35,283 nucleotides of DNA from Dehalococcoidia bacterium (GTDB lineage: Bacteria; Chloroflexota; Dehalococcoidia; Lucifugimonadales; UBA3495), in assembly GCA_003523055.1 (NCBI GenBank), contig DPHC01000002.1, positions 153,189 through 188,471 on the forward strand, written 5' to 3'. Shown in pieces: positions 1 through 7,372 of the stretch; the stretch's first letter is position 1, and each line of letters opens with the position of its first letter. Below the pieces are notes generated by a model that saw only the letters and a program-made list of their open reading frames with translations, searched no databases and was not told where the DNA came from. Position numbers and translations under genes: made by a program.

Positions 1-39
1 TAATTCAAATTGGTGGGTTAATATTTGTTCGTTACTCAT
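1..39 (-). CDS. Start of an unidentified protein (partial, runs off the window)
   Basis: An ATG at 39-37 on the minus strand opens a frame that stays open for all 13 codons to the window edge (MSNEQILTHQFEL). It starts one base after the stop of the dehydratase gene at 41-490, so it is probably translated in the same operon. MaoC/FAS1-type dehydratase genes often come in pairs, so this could be the second half of such a pair, but 13 residues are not enough to identify it. Confidence 0.55.
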   Translation of the reverse strand, partial: MSNEQILTHQFEL

Positions 40-40
40 A

Positions 41-490
41 TTATTCTCTCGTAGCAAAAGATTCTTGGACATCAGCCACTATTTGCCCTTCTTGATTGGT
101 GAATGTCGTTTCCCACACAATGAACACCATGGTGCCGCTTCGACCTGTTTTGGGGTAAACTTCTTTTAGATGAGAAGATGCACTCAAAAAATCTCCTGCA
201 ATTATAGGCAGCCTGGTAGTGACTCTTTGCCCAGCGTGAAACCGGTTTTTACCGAAATTAAGTTTAATATCTGGTAACTTTACATGTCGTACAAACATGG
301 TGCACATAGTGGGTGGGGCGACCAGTCCAGGATACCCTACTTTTTTTGCTTCTTCAGAATCTATAAATATTTCATTCGTTTCACCTGTGGCAATACAATA
401 CCGTTTTATTAATTCTTCAGTTACTTCAAATGGTCCAGCTTTGTGTTCAACCCCATATAAGTTTTTATCATATTCAAGTTTTAATTCCAT
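41..490 (-). CDS. MaoC/FAS1-type (hot-dog fold) dehydratase domain protein
   Basis: This 149-residue protein looks like the N-terminal type of MaoC dehydratase (FAS1_DH-like): an early segment where the residue run EVTEELIKRYCIATGETN suits substrate entry, then GYPGLVAPPTM, typical of these hot-dog proteins, and a central GKNRFHAGQRVTTRLPI stretch in which His and Arg would lie near the thioester site. Such proteins hydrate or dehydrate enoyl- or hydroxyacyl-CoA, often as a heterodimer with a second hot-dog protein. The length fits a single hot-dog domain. It sits 7 bases after the PHP gene and one base before another start codon, so it is mid-operon. An AGAGGTG sequence upstream of the ATG supports the start. 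The substrate cannot be read from the sequence. Confidence 0.8.
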   Translation of the reverse strand: MELKLEYDKNLYGVEHKAGPFEVTEELIKRYCIATGETNEIFIDSEEAKKVGYPGLVAPPTMCTMFVRHVKLPDIKLNFGKNRFHAGQRVTTRLPIIAGDFLSASSHLKEVYPKTGRSGTMVFIVWETTFTNQEGQIVADVQESFATRE

Positions 491-497
491 AACACCT

Positions 498-1154
498 CTA
501 GTTATTGTTCTTAGTTTCTTCTAACCACACTGGTTCAAATTGTTTAGACAATAGTGCTTCCACTAGTTCATTTTCATTCTGAATATTATTGTTTTGGAAG
601 GACGTCATACATGCTCCTAAGTGGCTGGCTAAATGAGCATCACTACCTCCGGTTCCTAAAAAACCTGTGGCATCACACAATTCTACGGCACGTTCATTCT
701 CTCCAGCACGGCCTCCACCATTTAATCTTTCCACTGCCCACACATTCGAAAATTCTTCACCTTGATTAATATATTCTACCAATCCTATTCCGAATCTGCC
801 AGGATGAGCTGGCAATGCCACGGCTCCAAATGTGTTGGCTGCTTCCATTAGTTCTCTAGCGTCCATTTTTACATTAGAAAAATCAATTTCATTTGTTAAC
901 CGCTCTGTAACTCCATAAACAAGGAAATGACCAAATCTTGTATCCAATTCCGAACCTTTGAATATTTTTACATTATATTGGGAAGCTAATTCTGAATAAT
1001 CTTTTTCATGATCAAATTTCCGATGTTCAGTCAACACAAATCCATCAATTTGGTAACCCTTTTTTCGTAAAACTCCAGTCCATTTAACAAATTGTTCTAC
1101 AGTAGCTCTTGAGTCATCTGAGGACACAGAATGACTATGAAGATCTATTAACAT
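498..1154 (-). CDS. PHP-domain metal-dependent phosphoesterase
   Basis: This 218-residue protein has the full set of PHP metal-binding motifs: DLHSHS at residues 4-9 (D4, H6, H8), TEH at 42-44, a Glu in KGSEL near 69, PAHPGR around H117 and GSDAH at 170-174. PHP proteins hydrolyse phosphoester bonds (histidinol phosphate, nucleoside 3',5'-bisphosphates, oligonucleotide ends) using two or three metal ions. The short length without a polymerase domain points to a stand-alone hydrolase of the TrpH/YciV kind, but the substrate is not resolved. A GGGAGA ribosome site lies upstream of the ATG. It is the first visible gene of a minus-strand unit that continues into the dehydratase gene. Confidence 0.85.
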   Translation of the reverse strand: MLIDLHSHSVSSDDSRATVEQFVKWTGVLRKKGYQIDGFVLTEHRKFDHEKDYSELASQYNVKIFKGSELDTRFGHFLVYGVTERLTNEIDFSNVKMDARELMEAANTFGAVALPAHPGRFGIGLVEYINQGEEFSNVWAVERLNGGGRAGENERAVELCDATGFLGTGGSDAHLASHLGACMTSFQNNNIQNENELVEALLSKQFEPVWLEETKNNN

Positions 1155-1230
1155 GTTATGTTTCTCCCTGTGTTTGTTTCATTCCTCAAATAAAGTATTT
1201 TTGCTTTATCTTACATTGCCGAGAAAGGGA

Positions 1231-1620
1231 CGATAAAAAATGTTAGTAAGCCGGGTTCTGTACCTCCGTTACAGAGGCGGTAATCATCTATCTAGCCCCA
1301 CATAAAAATGCTCTGAATTTCAGAAATGTTACCATTGGGGTCAAGCAGCCTACCCGAAAACTAAAGTGACGCGAACAATCATAGTTTCCCTATTTGGCCT
1401 TGCTCCAGATGGGGTTTAGCCACTGCAGAGTCACCTCTGACAGCCGTACGCTCTTACCGCACGTTTTCACCCTTACCAATAAATTGGCGGTTTGGTTTCT
1501 GTGCCACTATCCGTCACAAAATATTCTAATTTTGTGCCTGGGAGTTACCCAGCATCTTGTCCGCAGGAGCCCGGACTTTCCTCCTTCATAATGAAGGCGA
1601 TTACCTTGCACTTTTTATCG
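1231..1620 (-). ncRNA. rnpB: RNase P RNA (A-type)
   Basis: Read on the minus strand, the RNA carries the hallmark RNase P core: GAGGAAAGTCCGGGCTCC near its 5' end (about 1567-1584), GGTAAGAGCGTACGG, then GGTGAC and TAAACCCC in the middle, and AGAACCCGGCTTAC near the 3' end (about 1247-1260). The ends pair as helix P1: 1612-1620 is exactly complementary to 1231-1239, which sets the boundaries at about 390 nt. It is the catalytic RNA that trims 5' leaders from pre-tRNAs. No protein is encoded here; open frames across this stretch are chance. Confidence 0.95.
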
Positions 1621-1670
1621 CCGAAGACCAGACTACCAGAGCATTAATTGTCAGTCAACAAACACATTAT

Positions 1671-2369
1671 TTATTTTAAAGCAGCTATACGCCCACAACT
1701 AGGACAAGTAACCACACTAGCATTCGCCCGCAAGCGAGCTAAAAAGCTAGTCGGCACAGTAATTTTACATATTTCACAGGCTCCTTGTAATTCATTAATA
1801 GTACACACAGCTATACCTTTTTTAGACAATCTCAATGTTTCGTACATTGTCAAAAGCCCGGACGAAATATCTTTGTTGCAATCCTTTTTTTCGGACTCTA
1901 TTTTGGTGATTTGTACACGTAATGAATCAACTTGAGGATTCAGTTTTTCAATTTCAATTTGTTTTTCTTTATCTAGTTTAATAATGGATCCTTGAAGTTG
2001 CTCGATCATGCTGGTGAGTTCGGTAATATTATCCTCTAATTCGAATGTTTCAAGTTCATTATCATCGATAATGGTTCCGATATTATCTAGTTCTAATTGT
2101 AGGCTAGACAATTCTTTGGTATTGGTAATATTTCCAGAAAACAATCTTTTTTCCAAAGATTGTTTTCTGGAAATATTGTCTACATTAACAGAGATTAAAT
2201 TTTTTATACGAAGGTTGATTTCTACTACAATTGTTTCTTTGTCTTTTAATAAATTACTTTGCCTTAATCGACCGTGATCTTCATGAATTTCTTTGAGCAG
2301 CAACTCACAATTATCATTCAATTGGTCCAGTTGGCTATCAATTTTTTGCAACTCCAACAACGTTCCCAT
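1671..2369 (-). CDS. Coiled-coil protein with C-terminal C4 zinc ribbon
   Basis: This is a 232-residue protein. Residues 1-175 are rich in Leu, Glu, Lys and Asp with heptad-like spacing and should form long antiparallel coiled coils. The end holds a C4 zinc ribbon: C198-x2-C201 and C222-x2-C225 (GACEIC and CPSCGR). This is the DUF164/CT398-like zinc-ribbon family, widespread in bacteria; proposed roles include nucleic-acid binding, but none is settled. An AAAGGT sequence upstream supports the ATG start. The gene lies directly upstream of rnpB on the same strand, 50 bases away. A perfect inverted repeat lies inside the coding sequence (separate entry). Confidence 0.85.
   Translation of the reverse strand: MGTLLELQKIDSQLDQLNDNCELLLKEIHEDHGRLRQSNLLKDKETIVVEINLRIKNLISVNVDNISRKQSLEKRLFSGNITNTKELSSLQLELDNIGTIIDDNELETFELEDNITELTSMIEQLQGSIIKLDKEKQIEIEKLNPQVDSLRVQITKIESEKKDCNKDISSGLLTMYETLRLSKKGIAVCTINELQGACEICKITVPTSFLARLRANASVVTCPSCGRIAALK
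2127..2177. repeat. Perfect 23-bp inverted repeat inside a coding region
   Basis: The arms 2127-2149 and 2155-2177 are exact reverse complements, separated by a 5-base loop (tttcc). The block is 51 bases, that is 17 codons, and is read as residues 65-81 of the zinc-ribbon protein (NISRKQS-LEK-RLFSGNI). It would form a very stable hairpin in mRNA or cruciform in DNA. Confidence 0.95.
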
Positions 2370-2480
2370 AATCTACCTTTCCTAATATATATTGTGAAAA
2401 TCAGCTCTCAGTAGGCAAACCCATTATCCAGTAGCATATAACCCATTATAATTTTTTTATCCATGATTTAAAATAGATGG

Positions 2481-3725
2481 ATGAAGATTGTACATTTTGC
2501 CGACCTCCACATCGGAGTTGAAAACTACGGTACCATTGATGCCGAAACTGGATTGTCTTCTCGACTAAATGACTTTTTGGCAGTATTTGATGAATTAGTC
2601 GATTACTCAATCACCCAGTCAGTAGATTTGGTTATCCTAGCAGGAGATGTATACAAAGCACGAGACCCTTCCCAAACCCACCAACGAGAATTCGCTAAGC
2701 GTTTATCTCGCTTAAGCGCCCACAGCATCCCTACATTCGTAGTTGTTGGAAATCATGATCTACCCAATTCAACCAATCGTGCAACAGCAGTTGAAATATT
2801 TCCAACTTTACATGTGGATGATGTATACATAGGGGACAACCTTCAAACCACCCTGATAAAAACACACAGCTCACCAATACAGATAATTTCTTTGCCTTGG
2901 CCTAGAAAAGGAACTATCTTATCCAGAGATGAAACTCGCGGCCTAAACATTGACGAAGTTAGACTTGAGCTAGAAAAACGACTGACACGGGGCATTGAAA
3001 TTCAGGCAGATAAATTAGACAGCTCAATACCTGCGATATTAGTAGGTCATGTAACCGTAAATGGGGCCACTGTGGGGTCGGAACGATCTATGATGATGGG
3101 CAATGATCATATTTTAAACGTTAGCAGCCTTCAATTCCCTGCTATAGATTACGTTGCGCTAGGGCATATACATAAACACCAGATTGTTAGACAAGGTCCT
3201 CCGATGGTCGTATATGCAGGCAGTTTAGAAAGAGTTGATTTTTCGGAAGAACATGATGAGAAAGGTTTTTGCGTGATTGAACTGGACCCGAACCAAACCT
3301 CAGGCACCCGAGTCACAAAATTTGAATTCAAACCAGTCAAAGCCCGCCGGTTTTTAACAATTGATGTAGAAGTGGAACCTAACACCCTAGATCCGACAAA
3401 TCACATCGTCAATTCAATTACAAAGCTTTCCATAGATGGAGCTATTGTGAGATTAAGAGTAAAAATACCTTCAACTCTGTATGGACTAATTGACGACCGC
3501 ATAATTAGGAATTCAATGAGCGATGCCCAATATATAGCCAATATAACGTATGATGTTGTATCCGAGAGAAGACCTTCATTGCAATTGTCACCATCGGATG
3601 GGATTACTCCTGAAAAAGCTCTAAATTCATATATTAAAAATAAAGACAGCATAAAAGATTTTGAAACAGAATTCCTCGAAGCAGCCCTTGATGTGATCAA
3701 AACAGTAAATGACCAAACCCTGTAA
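2481..3725 (+). CDS. sbcD: SbcD/Mre11-type DNA repair nuclease subunit
   Basis: This 414-residue protein begins with a calcineurin-like metallophosphoesterase domain: DLH at 8-10, GDVY around D56, GNHD at 90-93, GHV around H190 and GHIH at 228-231. These are the five phosphoesterase motifs that bind two Mn ions in Mre11/SbcD. The region after residue 280 matches the capping domain expected in SbcD. In the SbcCD complex the enzyme opens hairpins and trims blocked DNA ends. The partner ATPase SbcC is not adjacent: the next gene is a peptidase with its own promoter. It is divergent from the zinc-ribbon gene across a 111-base gap. Family identity is strong; use as SbcD depends on an SbcC elsewhere. 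Confidence 0.88.
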   Translation: MKIVHFADLHIGVENYGTIDAETGLSSRLNDFLAVFDELVDYSITQSVDLVILAGDVYKARDPSQTHQREFAKRLSRLSAHSIPTFVVVGNHDLPNSTNRATAVEIFPTLHVDDVYIGDNLQTTLIKTHSSPIQIISLPWPRKGTILSRDETRGLNIDEVRLELEKRLTRGIEIQADKLDSSIPAILVGHVTVNGATVGSERSMMMGNDHILNVSSLQFPAIDYVALGHIHKHQIVRQGPPMVVYAGSLERVDFSEEHDEKGFCVIELDPNQTSGTRVTKFEFKPVKARRFLTIDVEVEPNTLDPTNHIVNSITKLSIDGAIVRLRVKIPSTLYGLIDDRIIRNSMSDAQYIANITYDVVSERRPSLQLSPSDGITPEKALNSYIKNKDSIKDFETEFLEAALDVIKTVNDQTL

Positions 3726-3729
3726 AAGT

Positions 3730-3758
3730 TTGACATACTTATTACCCATATTTAAAAT
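3730..3758 (+). promoter_or_regulatory. Sigma-70 type promoter for the peptidase-DUF2520-panB operon
   Basis: TTGACA at 3730-3735 matches the -35 consensus exactly and TAAAAT at 3753-3758 is a near-consensus -10, with an optimal 17-base spacer. It lies just after the sbcD stop and about 120 bases before the next start codon, so the transcript has a long leader. Confidence 0.75.
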
Positions 3759-3759
3759 T

Positions 3760-3852
3760 ACACCACCATTTACCCTGAGATAGGGAAGTGAGTTCTCTCA
3801 GAAGGTGTCCACACATGGCTTGGATCTGTATGACCAGGACTAAGAAGATTCC
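3760..3852 (+). promoter_or_regulatory. Structured 5' leader of the panB operon (possible cis-regulatory RNA)
   Basis: Two stem-loops can be drawn in the leader. The first pairs ACACC (3760-3764) with GGTGT (3804-3808) and CTGAGA (3775-3780) with TCTCAG (3796-3801), leaving a bulged AA at 3802-3803. The second pairs GGATCT (3822-3827) with AGA-t-TCC (3846-3852), leaving one bulged base. A known pan RNA motif, reported from Chloroflexi among others, is a stem-loop with two bulged adenosines upstream of pan genes. Resemblance to it is only suggestive here. No intrinsic terminator is visible before the start codon. Confidence 0.35.
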
Positions 3853-3881
3853 TAAAACTACTAAAGTATACGTGTTATGTT

Positions 3882-4817
3882 ATGCCGAATAATTCTGTAA
3901 CAGCGATTGACGGTGTGTTAGTCGGGCATACCACAAACCAAGACTCTGGCACCGGATGCACAGTGGTACTTACTCCGAAAGGAGCCATTGGCGGAGTGGA
4001 CGTACGAGGCGGCGCACCTGGAACATTAGAGACTGACCTGCTAACTACTGGTAAACAGATCACACATATTCATGGACTAATGCTTTCTGGGGGAAGTGCT
4101 TTTGGGCTAGAAGCTGCCTCAGGTGCATTAGAATATTTGTCTGAGCGAAAAATTGGATATAAAACGGGAGAAAATGTAATACCCATTATTCCATCAGCTA
4201 TCATTTATGATCTGAACTACAAACAGTTTGGATTCCCTAGTAAATCTGATGGCAAGCAAGCTTGTCTAAATGCATCATCCGATCCAGTAACAATAGGATC
4301 TGTTGGAGCCGGCACAGGGGCCACAGTTGCTAAGATGAATGGATTCGAACATTCCGTAAAATCTGGAGTTGGGAATGCCGCGATAACATTACAGTCCGGT
4401 ATCAAGATTGCGGTGTTAGTAGTAGTAAACGCATACGGATCTATAATTAACTATGAAAATGGATCCACTATTGCCAAACCGCTTAATACCGGAAACGATT
4501 TCAACCCATTTGAACTATCTCAATATTTTCCCAAAACTTCCTGTTCAAAAAGTCCAACAGACTCACCTTTGAATACGACTATTGGAGTTATTATTACAAA
4601 TGCTGATTTAACCAAAGAGCAAGTTAATTATTTAGCTAAGGTCAGCCATGATGGGCTCGCCATGACGATTTTCCCTTGCCATACATTGAGAGATGGAGAC
4701 ACTTTATTTGCGTTGTCGACCTCTGAATTGAAAATCCCGGTTGATATGACAGCTCTCGGCATAGCTGCCACCAAAGTAACAGCAGACGCCGTATTATCGG
4801 CAGTTAAAAAAAGGTAA
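3882..4817 (+). CDS. P1-family (DmpA/BapA-like) Ntn-hydrolase peptidase
   Basis: This 311-residue protein has the family landmarks: GVLVGHTT at 11-18, the GGVDVRGGAPGT stretch at 37-48, LSGGSAFGLEAA at 68-79, GSVGAGTGAT at 139-148 and NTTIGV at 231-236. In this family the precursor cuts itself before the nucleophile; here that should be between N231 and T232, giving alpha and beta chains. P1 enzymes are aminopeptidases or amidases; BapA-type members release N-terminal beta-alanine from beta-alanyl peptides. It is first in an operon: 10 bases before the DUF2520 gene, which is 4 bases before panB. Beta-alanine is the other building block of pantothenate, so a supply role is plausible but inferred. 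Confidence 0.88.
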   Translation: MPNNSVTAIDGVLVGHTTNQDSGTGCTVVLTPKGAIGGVDVRGGAPGTLETDLLTTGKQITHIHGLMLSGGSAFGLEAASGALEYLSERKIGYKTGENVIPIIPSAIIYDLNYKQFGFPSKSDGKQACLNASSDPVTIGSVGAGTGATVAKMNGFEHSVKSGVGNAAITLQSGIKIAVLVVVNAYGSIINYENGSTIAKPLNTGNDFNPFELSQYFPKTSCSKSPTDSPLNTTIGVIITNADLTKEQVNYLAKVSHDGLAMTIFPCHTLRDGDTLFALSTSELKIPVDMTALGIAATKVTADAVLSAVKKR

Positions 4818-4827
4818 TAGAACAGAT

Positions 4828-5682
4828 ATGTTTATTTCAATCGATAGTCCTGTTGGATTCATTGGATTTGGTAAGGTGGCCAACCTGTTGGCTAGTAATA
4901 TGAAACTCCAAGGTTTTGAAATAAGTGCTTTTACAAACCGGACACCTGAAAATTACCAAATTTTAGAAGAAGCCTTAGAAGCTAAATTTGTCCTGACGGG
5001 GCAAGAAGTACAAAATGCCTGTGAAGTCATATTCATAACAACAAACGACGATAATATCGAAGATGTTTGCAACTCTATTGAATGGAGCCCCGACAAATAC
5101 GTTATCCACTGCTCTGGAAATCTGCCTCTTTCTGTACTATCGCACGCTCAAGAACAGGGGTGTATCACTGGAGCCTTACATCCATTCAAATCTATAGTTA
5201 ATGGCGACATTACCCAAATCCAAGTCACCTTAGATAACACTGTATTCGGGATAACTACAGACAACAGCCAATTATCTGATTATTTGGATTTGATTACTTC
5301 CAAATTAAATTCGCATTCTTATCAAATTTCAGACGAATTAAAAACTCCTTACCATATAGCAGCCGTAAGCGCTTGTGGTCATTTGACTACCTTGCTTCAC
5401 ATTGCCACAACAGTATTTAAACATTCAGGAGCGTCAACTGAACAAGCGCTTCAATGTCTTAAACCCCTTATACTGGAGACAGTAAATAATTACTTTGAAT
5501 ACGGTTCAGCTATCAGCCTGACAGGACCCGCTGCTAGAAATGATAAAGATACTGTTCTAGACCATGTTAATTGGCTTTACCAAACCATTCCTGAATATTT
5601 AGATGTATACACTTCTTTGACAAAACAAGGGTTAGGAATAACCTCTACGGATTCCGCAGAACATATTAAAAAGGAGACTTAA
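4828..5682 (+). CDS. Rossmann-fold/DUF2520 reductase-like protein (candidate ketopantoate reductase)
   Basis: This 284-residue protein opens with a dinucleotide-binding Rossmann motif, GFIGFGKVANLLA at about 10-22, followed by a segment ending in EVIFITTNDDNI and the HCSGNLPLSVL stretch typical of the Rossmann-like/DUF2520 family. The C-terminal part (LHPFKSI onward) is the helical DUF2520 domain, similar in layout to 6-phosphogluconate-type dehydrogenases. It lies 4 bases upstream of panB. PanB makes ketopantoate, which needs an NADPH-dependent reductase (normally PanE) to give pantoate; a DUF2520 protein in this place is a natural candidate. As I recall, the alternative reductase PanG of Francisella is also a non-PanE Rossmann protein, but I cannot confirm the homology. 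Family assignment is strong, substrate is inferred. Confidence 0.8.
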   Translation: MFISIDSPVGFIGFGKVANLLASNMKLQGFEISAFTNRTPENYQILEEALEAKFVLTGQEVQNACEVIFITTNDDNIEDVCNSIEWSPDKYVIHCSGNLPLSVLSHAQEQGCITGALHPFKSIVNGDITQIQVTLDNTVFGITTDNSQLSDYLDLITSKLNSHSYQISDELKTPYHIAAVSACGHLTTLLHIATTVFKHSGASTEQALQCLKPLILETVNNYFEYGSAISLTGPAARNDKDTVLDHVNWLYQTIPEYLDVYTSLTKQGLGITSTDSAEHIKKET

Positions 5683-5686
5683 TATC

Positions 5687-6529
5687 ATGTCTCGTATTGC
5701 TACTACAGATCTAATTACTTTCAAAAACGAAGGAACTAAATTTTCCATGTTAACTGCTTACGACTTTCATACAGCCAAAATAGCAGAAGAAGCCAATATT
5801 CCAGTATTATTAGTAGGCGATAGCTTAGGCATGGTAGTTTTAGGATATGAATCAACCATTCAAGTCACCATGGACGACATGGTTCATCATACCAAACCTG
5901 TTACGCGAGCAACACATTCCTCTCTCATAGTCAGTGATTTACCATTTATGTCATATCAAATCAATATAGAACAAGCCTTATCAAATGCAACACGTTTGAT
6001 CCAGGAAGGTGGAGCCGGAGCAGTAAAATTGGAGGGTGGCAGAGAAATGGGGAAGACAGTGTCAACATTAACTAACGCAGGAATTCCAGTAATGGGGCAC
6101 ATTGGTTTAACCCCGCAGTCAGTCCATGCTTTAGGAGGCTATAAATTACAAGGTAATACGTTAGAGCAAGCCAAAAACATCATGAAAGACGCAAAAGAAC
6201 TTGAACAAAATGGAGCCTTTGCCATAGTACTAGAATTAGTACCAGTAGAATTGGCAGCTATAATAACCAAGAATTTGACTATCCCGACAATCGGTATAGG
6301 AGCAGGCCCTGAATGTGACGGCCAAGTGCAGGTTACTCACGATATACTAGGTCTAAACAGTGAATTCCTACCTCGCCATGCAAAGAGATATCTTGAATTA
6401 TCCAAATCTATGAAAAGTGTATTCGAGACATACAATCAAGATGTTACCACTGGAATATTTCCGGAGGCAACTCAGTCGAGGCCTATGAAACCCAATTTAT
6501 TAGAACAACTATACGGGTTAAATTGGTAA
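5687..6529 (+). CDS. panB: 3-methyl-2-oxobutanoate hydroxymethyltransferase
   Basis: PanB transfers a hydroxymethyl group from 5,10-methylene-THF to 2-oxoisovalerate to make ketopantoate, the first committed step to pantothenate and CoA. The 280-residue length is typical. Family residues are all visible: MLTAYDF at 21-27, VGDSLGMV at 43-50 (metal ligand D45), SDLPFMSY around D84, AVKLEGG around K114, GHIGLTPQS at 137-145 and the catalytic Glu in VLELVP at 183; GIGAGPECDGQVQV at 203-216 is also diagnostic. It is the last gene of the operon and faces the next gene tail to tail across 16 bases. No panC or panD is present in the window. Confidence 0.97.
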   Translation: MSRIATTDLITFKNEGTKFSMLTAYDFHTAKIAEEANIPVLLVGDSLGMVVLGYESTIQVTMDDMVHHTKPVTRATHSSLIVSDLPFMSYQINIEQALSNATRLIQEGGAGAVKLEGGREMGKTVSTLTNAGIPVMGHIGLTPQSVHALGGYKLQGNTLEQAKNIMKDAKELEQNGAFAIVLELVPVELAAIITKNLTIPTIGIGAGPECDGQVQVTHDILGLNSEFLPRHAKRYLELSKSMKSVFETYNQDVTTGIFPEATQSRPMKPNLLEQLYGLNW

Positions 6530-6545
6530 CAGCAAGCTGTGGGAT

Positions 6546-7139
6546 TTAGGATTTTATAGCATCAATCAAACTTGATATTGCGTCATAAATTTTGGGGTAA
6601 TCCACACTAAGAGTCCGGTAAGATTCGCTGCTTTTGTTAAGTAAGTTACCTACCAAGTATCCATATCCTTTAGAAGTGACCTCAAAATGCCCATTGATTT
6701 GTCTGCCGGTACTTCCAATTGTATGTTGAATAAATGATCTGCTGCTTAAGGCTGCTAAAGCATTCCCGACCCTGTTTTTCCATCTGGGCAAACCTTGGGA
6801 CACGTTTTGCAATTCATCTTTATGTAACAAAAAATAGGTGGTGCCTAAGATTTCAAAGATCTGATCTTGGACATATTTCCTGGAAAAAGTTATTCTTTTG
6901 TTTTCAGAATTGCTAAGCCCGGAAAAATTTGCGTTCTGTAACGCAGATGCAACAGCTATAAGCATGACAAGTATTTGGTAAAGATCCGCAGGCCCTATCA
7001 TTTGTTGATCAATTCGAGTTCTTACAGGTTTGTTAAGTCCCAGTAAATCTGACAAAACTTCATCCACCGTCAGTTCTTTGACGAAGGCAATATCGTTCAG
7101 TGTGGCATGGACAATGTCGCTTATCTCAATCTCGGGCAT
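6546..7139 (-). CDS. Conserved-looking hypothetical protein
   Basis: I do not recognise this 197-residue protein. The first third (MPEIEISDIVHATLNDIAF) reads as a compact alpha-helical domain that could oligomerise or bind a partner, followed by Leu/Ala-rich helix (YQILVMLIAVASALQNA, about 69-85). The part from about residue 100 has a mix of helices and a short GSTGRQINGHFEVTSKGYGYL stretch with a beta-wing look, reminiscent of a winged-helix end, but that is a weak impression. It has no signal peptide and no convincing membrane anchor. It stands alone, between the convergent panB gene and the tRNA-Ala gene, which lies 26 bases upstream on the same strand. Confidence 0.65.
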   Translation of the reverse strand: MPEIEISDIVHATLNDIAFVKELTVDEVLSDLLGLNKPVRTRIDQQMIGPADLYQILVMLIAVASALQNANFSGLSNSENKRITFSRKYVQDQIFEILGTTYFLLHKDELQNVSQGLPRWKNRVGNALAALSSRSFIQHTIGSTGRQINGHFEVTSKGYGYLVGNLLNKSSESYRTLSVDYPKIYDAISSLIDAIKS

Positions 7140-7165
7140 AATATGCTTGTCCTGGCTGTTTCGTT

Positions 7166-7241
7166 TGGTGGAGGAGAGGGGACTCGAACCCCTGACTTCC
7201 TGCTTGCAAAGCAGGCGCTCTACCAGCTGAGCTACACCCCC
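7166..7241 (-). tRNA. tRNA-Ala (anticodon UGC)
   Basis: The minus strand folds as a full tRNA: GGGGGTG acceptor strand, D arm with AGCTCAGCTGGTAGAGC, anticodon stem CCTGC around loop TTTGCAA (anticodon TGC), and T arm with GGGGTTCGAGTCCCC. The acceptor holds the G3:U70 wobble pair that identifies tRNA-Ala. CCA is encoded (7166-7168). One acceptor position (6:67) is a U-U mismatch. Confidence 0.95.
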
Positions 7242-7254
7242 GACTTATTCTCAT

Positions 7255-7260
7255 ATTATA
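7255..7260 (-). promoter_or_regulatory. Candidate -10 element for tRNA-Ala
   Basis: The minus strand reads TATAAT at 7260-7255, 13 bases before the tRNA 5' end, as expected for a tRNA promoter. A -35 element is not clear. Confidence 0.45.
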
Positions 7261-7372
7261 CATACAAATGACAGTAATTGGAACCACTAATCATCGTTAT
7301 GTAATTCGACATTCATATCAATAACTTGTATTATTCTCACATACATTTAAAGATGGTTATTAGGAGTAGAAC

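Noticed and set aside
1394..1591. 65-residue ORF on the plus strand
   Set aside because: It lies inside the RNase P RNA, whose core motifs are all present on the other strand.
1648..1935. 95-residue plus-strand ORF
   Set aside because: It mostly overlaps the zinc-ribbon gene in antisense, and it has no family features.
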